NCBI GenBank assembly: GCA_016282135.1
Contig: JAEEKA010000100.1
Location: forward strand, 1-35,618
Direction: 5' to 3'
Length of the DNA stretch: 35,618 nt
From: Oscillospiraceae bacterium
GTDB taxonomy: Bacteria; Bacillota; Clostridia; Oscillospirales; Oscillospiraceae
Below are positions 32,506-35,618 of the stretch, one piece after another. The notes beneath the pieces are model-generated. The model ran no database searches. It was given only the letters and a program-made list of their open reading frames with translations, and was not told the origin of the DNA. Numbering within the stretch: the stretch's first letter is position 1; the number at the start of each line of letters is the position of its first letter. The translations under genes were made by a program, and so were the position numbers.

Positions 32506-33623
32506 GTTACAAAAAAGTTGGCATTATCACCATGCATCAAGTTTTGAATTATGGATCCTTCCTGCAGGCATACGCTACTCAGCGCATCATTGAAAAACTG
32601 GGGTATAAAGCAGAAATTATTGATTATAAGTATCCAAATGAATTGCATGGCACGAAAAAGTCTCTAAAGAAGCAAGTACTTCATTTCTTTAACGTTGCTA
32701 CTAAAAATATAATTCCGGGGAGGCCCTATAATACATATCTGAAGAGATACAAAGAGGCGCACTCGAAATATTTTCATCTCAGCGAATACTATTCTTCAAG
32801 GGAGGCAATTCTTAAAAGACCACCCATATACGATATCTATTTGGTTGGCAGTGATCAGGTTTGGAACGATAAGTTTATTAAGAATGACGAAACTTTTTTT
32901 GCTGGTTTTGCTCCGGAAGGAAGAAAAAAAATTGCTTTTGCTTCCAGTTTTGGAAAGAAAGATATTTCCGCGGAAAACACCGGGTTTTATCAGGATAATC
33001 TAAGAAAACTTGCCCATATTGCGGTAAGAGAAAAATCTGGAGTTGAACTTGTAAACAGATTGACAGGTAAAAGTGATACGAGACAAGTACTTGACCCGAC
33101 ATTATTGCTGGATCGGCAAGAATGGGAAAAAATCTTGGTTCCGTTTACTCGAACTAAGAAGAAGTATGTATTTGTTTATGGAAGTCACATGAGCGATTAT
33201 ATGCTTTCTATTGCTTGGAGAATCGCAAAAGAGAAAGGTTGGGAATTGTTTCGGGTAAATGGGAGTATTGTTGACTATTTTGGTTCAAAGGGACATTGCT
33301 TATTGGATATAGGACCTCTCGAATGGCTTGGGTTAATTTCCAAAGCTGAAATGGTTATTTGCTGCTCTTTTCATGGACTGGTGTTTTCTATTCTTTTTAA
33401 TCGGCCGTTTCTGGCTATGTTTACTGGCGATAATCAGTTCGACACGAGATTTGATAGTCTTCTTAATTTGGTTTCATTACAATCCCACAGAATTGACGTA
33501 AAGACACCTGAAGAAAATTACCTAGAAGCCGCATTTAATACGGATTGGGATATGGTGAACGAGGTAATCGAAAAAAAGAGAGATGAATCGATTCGGGTAT
33601 TGGAAGAGTTTTTGAAGAATTAG
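32502..33623 (+). CDS. Polysaccharide pyruvyltransferase-family protein
   Basis: A 373-aa protein of the CsaB/WcaK-like family, whose members transfer pyruvate from phosphoenolpyruvate to form ketals on sugars, although many are untested. Marks are the N-terminal MHQVLNYGSFLQAYATQ, IYLVGSDQVWND, IAFASSFGKKD, and the C-terminal AEMVICCSFHGLVFSILFNRP. It is translationally coupled to the flippase. The following FrhB-like gene is a frequent partner of this protein in bacterial glycan loci. If active, it would add a negatively charged pyruvyl group that SLH domains could recognise. Confidence 0.85.
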   Translation: MSYKKVGIITMHQVLNYGSFLQAYATQRIIEKLGYKAEIIDYKYPNELHGTKKSLKKQVLHFFNVATKNIIPGRPYNTYLKRYKEAHSKYFHLSEYYSSREAILKRPPIYDIYLVGSDQVWNDKFIKNDETFFAGFAPEGRKKIAFASSFGKKDISAENTGFYQDNLRKLAHIAVREKSGVELVNRLTGKSDTRQVLDPTLLLDRQEWEKILVPFTRTKKKYVFVYGSHMSDYMLSIAWRIAKEKGWELFRVNGSIVDYFGSKGHCLLDIGPLEWLGLISKAEMVICCSFHGLVFSILFNRPFLAMFTGDNQFDTRFDSLLNLVSLQSHRIDVKTPEENYLEAAFNTDWDMVNEVIEKKRDESIRVLEEFLKN

Positions 33624-33663
33624 ATTCAGGGAAATAGGAAACATTTAGAAGGGGATCATTGTT

Positions 33664-34680
33664 ATGGATGATCAAAAAACAATTCATGATATTGCGGTGT
33701 ACGCGGCATATTGTAACAATAAGGAAGTCCTCAAATATAGTGCATCTGGGGGAATTGCAGCTGCTTTATGTATATATACTGTTAAGAAAGGCGGATATAT
33801 AGCTGGAGTAACATATACTGATGACTATTTGGACGCAGAGTACATTTTGACAAATGATTTGAAAGACATTTCGCGTATTCAAGGTTCAAAGTATATCAAG
33901 GCAAAGACAAATAACATCTATATAAGAGTCAAGGAAAAACTCGAAGACGGAGAACATGTTCTGTTTACAGGCTTACCCTGTAACGTCGCCGCACTGAAAA
34001 GCGTATTAAAAAAGGATTATGAAAATCTTATTACTTGCGAGTTGATTTGCAATGGTCCTACAAAGACACAAATCCATAGGGAATATATAAAACATCTGGA
34101 AGAAAAATACGACAGCACGATTTCTTCTTTTTCTGTTCGATATAAAAAATTTGGTTGGCCAACTCCATATTTGAGAGCAGTTTTCAGAAACGGTAAGGTT
34201 TTTGAAGAACAATTCTATTCTACTGAATATGGATATGCCTTCAGACTGTGTGGATATGACGGTTGCTATCAATGCAAGTATAAAGGTGACAATCGGGCGG
34301 GAGACCTAATGATTGGAGATTTTTGGGGAGCTGGAAAGAGAGACTGTTTTTGGAACAGATATGGTGTCTCTGCAGTTCTGGTTCATACAGAAAAAGCAAA
34401 TCAATTATTGAAGAGCGTTGATTGTATTACGCTGTTTGATAGCAGCTTCGAGAGAGTTGTAAGCAGAAACAAGCGTATCATGACTCCCCTTGCGAGAACG
34501 CATGAACGGGACAGATTTAACACGTTGCTTGATGAAGTTGGACTTTTTGCTGCTGTCAAGCAAGTAATGCCAACTAAAAGAAGGGTAAAAATGCGGATAA
34601 AAGCGTTCACGCCACCTGCTTTTAGGTGGGTCTTTGAAAAGTTTTATGATTTCTATAATACTAATTCGCATTTTAAGTAG
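33664..34680 (+). CDS. FrhB/FdhB-like protein (coenzyme F420 hydrogenase beta-subunit family)
   Basis: A 338-aa protein related to the FrhB C-terminal domain. Visible: SASGGIAAALCIYTVKKGG near residues 27-45, LFTGLPCNVAALKSVL, TCELICNGP, a cysteine group CGYDGCYQCKYKGDN, and GDLMIGDFWG. The usual N-terminal ferredoxin-like segment with two CxxCxxCxxxC motifs is missing, so it is a short form. Such proteins are common beside pyruvyltransferase genes in polysaccharide loci. Their role there is unknown; F420 itself is not expected in this organism. AAGGGG ahead of the ATG supports the start. Confidence 0.8.
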   Translation: MDDQKTIHDIAVYAAYCNNKEVLKYSASGGIAAALCIYTVKKGGYIAGVTYTDDYLDAEYILTNDLKDISRIQGSKYIKAKTNNIYIRVKEKLEDGEHVLFTGLPCNVAALKSVLKKDYENLITCELICNGPTKTQIHREYIKHLEEKYDSTISSFSVRYKKFGWPTPYLRAVFRNGKVFEEQFYSTEYGYAFRLCGYDGCYQCKYKGDNRAGDLMIGDFWGAGKRDCFWNRYGVSAVLVHTEKANQLLKSVDCITLFDSSFERVVSRNKRIMTPLARTHERDRFNTLLDEVGLFAAVKQVMPTKRRVKMRIKAFTPPAFRWVFEKFYDFYNTNSHFK

Positions 34681-34709
34681 CGCGAAATGGACATTCATAT
34701 AATTGTGCA

Positions 34710-35246
34710 ATGCTTTACTTTGAGGCAATTCTCCTTGTCGGATACACAATATGGCTTTCTATGTGTATAAAAAGATGGCCACACAGACACTGCCTGATTC
34801 GAATAACGGCAGCGCTATTGTTTGTCGTTCTTTTTACACTGGTAAGACCGGGTTTCCCGGAACGGAAAAGCATCGTCACGCCTTTTCAGGCGTTTGCCGC
34901 CATTTGGAGTTCAAATTGGCGGCAGCACGGGCGCTACGTTTTTCGGGCAGTCGTAGGGAATATCATTCTTTTCATTCCACTTGGACTTGCGCTGCCCTGT
35001 GAAAAGAGGAGTCGATTGATTTACACGATTCCGGTGATTGTTTCAATAACTGTTGAAATATTGCAATACGCGGTGTCAATTGGGACTTTTGAGATTGATG
35101 ATATTATCTGTAACAGCATTGGCGGCTTAACCGGATGTGAATTGAGAAAGCGCATTGCAGGCTCGGGGAATGGTTCTTTCTGGATGATTGGTGTCTATGT
35201 TTCTTTTTTGGCATTGGTGTGTTTCAGGTCGATTGTGTTCAATTAG
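34710..35246 (+). CDS. VanZ-like membrane protein
   Basis: A 178-aa protein with about four membrane helices. The VanZ-family core is seen in VGNIILFIPLGLALP, then SITVEILQYAVSIGTFEIDD and ICNSIGGLTG. VanZ proteins occur in envelope-glycan loci and teicoplanin resistance; biochemical function is unsettled. No clear ribosome-binding site precedes the ATG, so the start is less sure than the frame. It lies between the FrhB-like gene and wecB. Confidence 0.8.
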   Translation: MLYFEAILLVGYTIWLSMCIKRWPHRHCLIRITAALLFVVLFTLVRPGFPERKSIVTPFQAFAAIWSSNWRQHGRYVFRAVVGNIILFIPLGLALPCEKRSRLIYTIPVIVSITVEILQYAVSIGTFEIDDIICNSIGGLTGCELRKRIAGSGNGSFWMIGVYVSFLALVCFRSIVFN

Positions 35247-35292
35247 CGCACAAAGGACGCAGAAATCAAAGCAGAATATGTTTGCATTAATT

Positions 35293-35298
35293 GAGGAG
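35293..35298 (+). promoter_or_regulatory. Ribosome-binding site of wecB
   Basis: GAGGAG seven bases before the ATG at 35306. Confidence 0.7.
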
Positions 35299-35305
35299 AA
35301 TGCCC

Positions 35306-35618
35306 ATGAAAAAAGTGATGCTTGCCTTTGGAACTCGCCCAGAGGCAATTAAAATGTGCCCGCTGGTTAATGAATTGAAAACGAGGAAGGGCGTTCAGAC
35401 CGTGGTTTGTGTCACGGCCCAGCATCGGCAGATGCTGGATCAGGTCCTGGAGACCTTCAACGTCGTCCCGGACTATGATTTGAACATCATGAAGGACAGG
35501 CAGACCCTTTTCGACATTACGACGAATATCCTCAACGGCATCAAGGAAGTGTTGGAAAAGGAGAAGCCGGACGTGGTACTGGTCCACGGCGACACCTCCA
35601 CGACGTTTGTGACCGCCC
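35306..35618 (+). CDS. wecB: UDP-N-acetylglucosamine 2-epimerase (3' end outside window)
   Basis: The first 104 codons are present. The enzyme interconverts UDP-GlcNAc and UDP-ManNAc, the first step toward ManNAc or ManNAcA in wall glycans. [17 protein letters not shown] at the N-terminus, [16 protein letters not shown] and [12 protein letters not shown] are family hallmarks. The base composition becomes GC-rich again within this gene, unlike the genes before it, hinting at a boundary of the AT-rich block. With the HexNAc dehydrogenase at 25868 it could supply UDP-ManNAcA. Confidence 0.9.
   Translation, partial: MKKVMLAFGTRPEAIKMCPLVNELKTRKGVQTVVCVTAQHRQMLDQVLETFNVVPDYDLNIMKDRQTLFDITTNILNGIKEVLEKEKPDVVLVHGDTSTTFVTA

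Noticed and set aside
34751-35002. Second frame in the VanZ-like gene as sign of a frameshift
   Set aside because: The 178-codon frame is continuous and carries all VanZ-like segments, so the other frame is a shadow.
1-35618. tRNA or rRNA genes, insertion-sequence transposases, integrases, prophage genes, known riboswitch cores
   Set aside because: I looked for these by eye on both strands and saw none that I could support.

Overview
The window looks like a chromosomal stretch from an anaerobic, Gram-positive-type gut bacterium of the Clostridia, most plausibly Oscillospiraceae (Flavonifractor/Oscillibacter/Lawsonibacter-like). The grounds are GC-rich codon use in the left half, strong AGGAGG ribosome-binding sites, two secreted proteins ending in the clostridial 'CTRAE/CTREQ' variant of SLH domains, a YgeW/YgeY catabolic cluster and an HtrA with a proline/tyrosine-rich cytoplasmic tail. 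The genus is an inference; there is no rRNA or tRNA gene to fix it.

Left part (1-4564): a nitrogen-compound catabolic cluster. A knotted carbamoyltransferase of the YgeW type (cut by the window edge) and a YgeY-type M20 hydrolase run leftward. Divergent from them run a YheO/DauR-like PAS-HTH regulator and a fold-type II PLP enzyme that I cannot name, overlapping by 8 bp. Both sides of the divergent promoter region have readable promoters. The 318-bp gap between ygeY and ygeW holds an unusual string of short perfect hairpins.

Middle part (4678-19706): envelope and housekeeping genes. In order these are a 721-aa SLH surface protein, threonine synthase, a membrane-anchored HtrA protease, a convergent M3-like zinc peptidase with a lipoprotein-like N-terminus, and a 2453-aa SLH surface protein. 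The last carries four copies of an unassigned ~250-residue module and then nineteen C...CxxC modules. Intergenic gaps hold several perfect palindromes and a short repeat that follows stop codons.

Right part (20110-end): one long rightward surface-polysaccharide operon, visibly more AT-rich than the left half. A good promoter at 19921-19949 is followed by a leader with a possible 11-codon peptide and two mutually exclusive hairpins. The genes are DegT aminotransferase, SDR epimerase/reductase, PglC-type phosphoglycosyl transferase, ATP-grasp ligase, GT4, UDP-HexNAc 6-dehydrogenase, Wzy-like polymerase, two more GT4 enzymes, Wzx flippase, pyruvyltransferase, FrhB-like protein, VanZ-like protein, and wecB cut by the right edge. 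Together they can make an activated amino/uronic sugar, start a lipid-linked repeat unit on undecaprenyl phosphate, extend and decorate it, flip it and polymerise it.

A unifying hypothesis (inference): SLH domains in other Gram-positive bacteria bind pyruvylated, ManNAc-containing wall polysaccharide. This window has two SLH proteins next to a locus encoding WecB and a pyruvyltransferase-family enzyme, so the right half may build the anchor for the proteins encoded in the middle.
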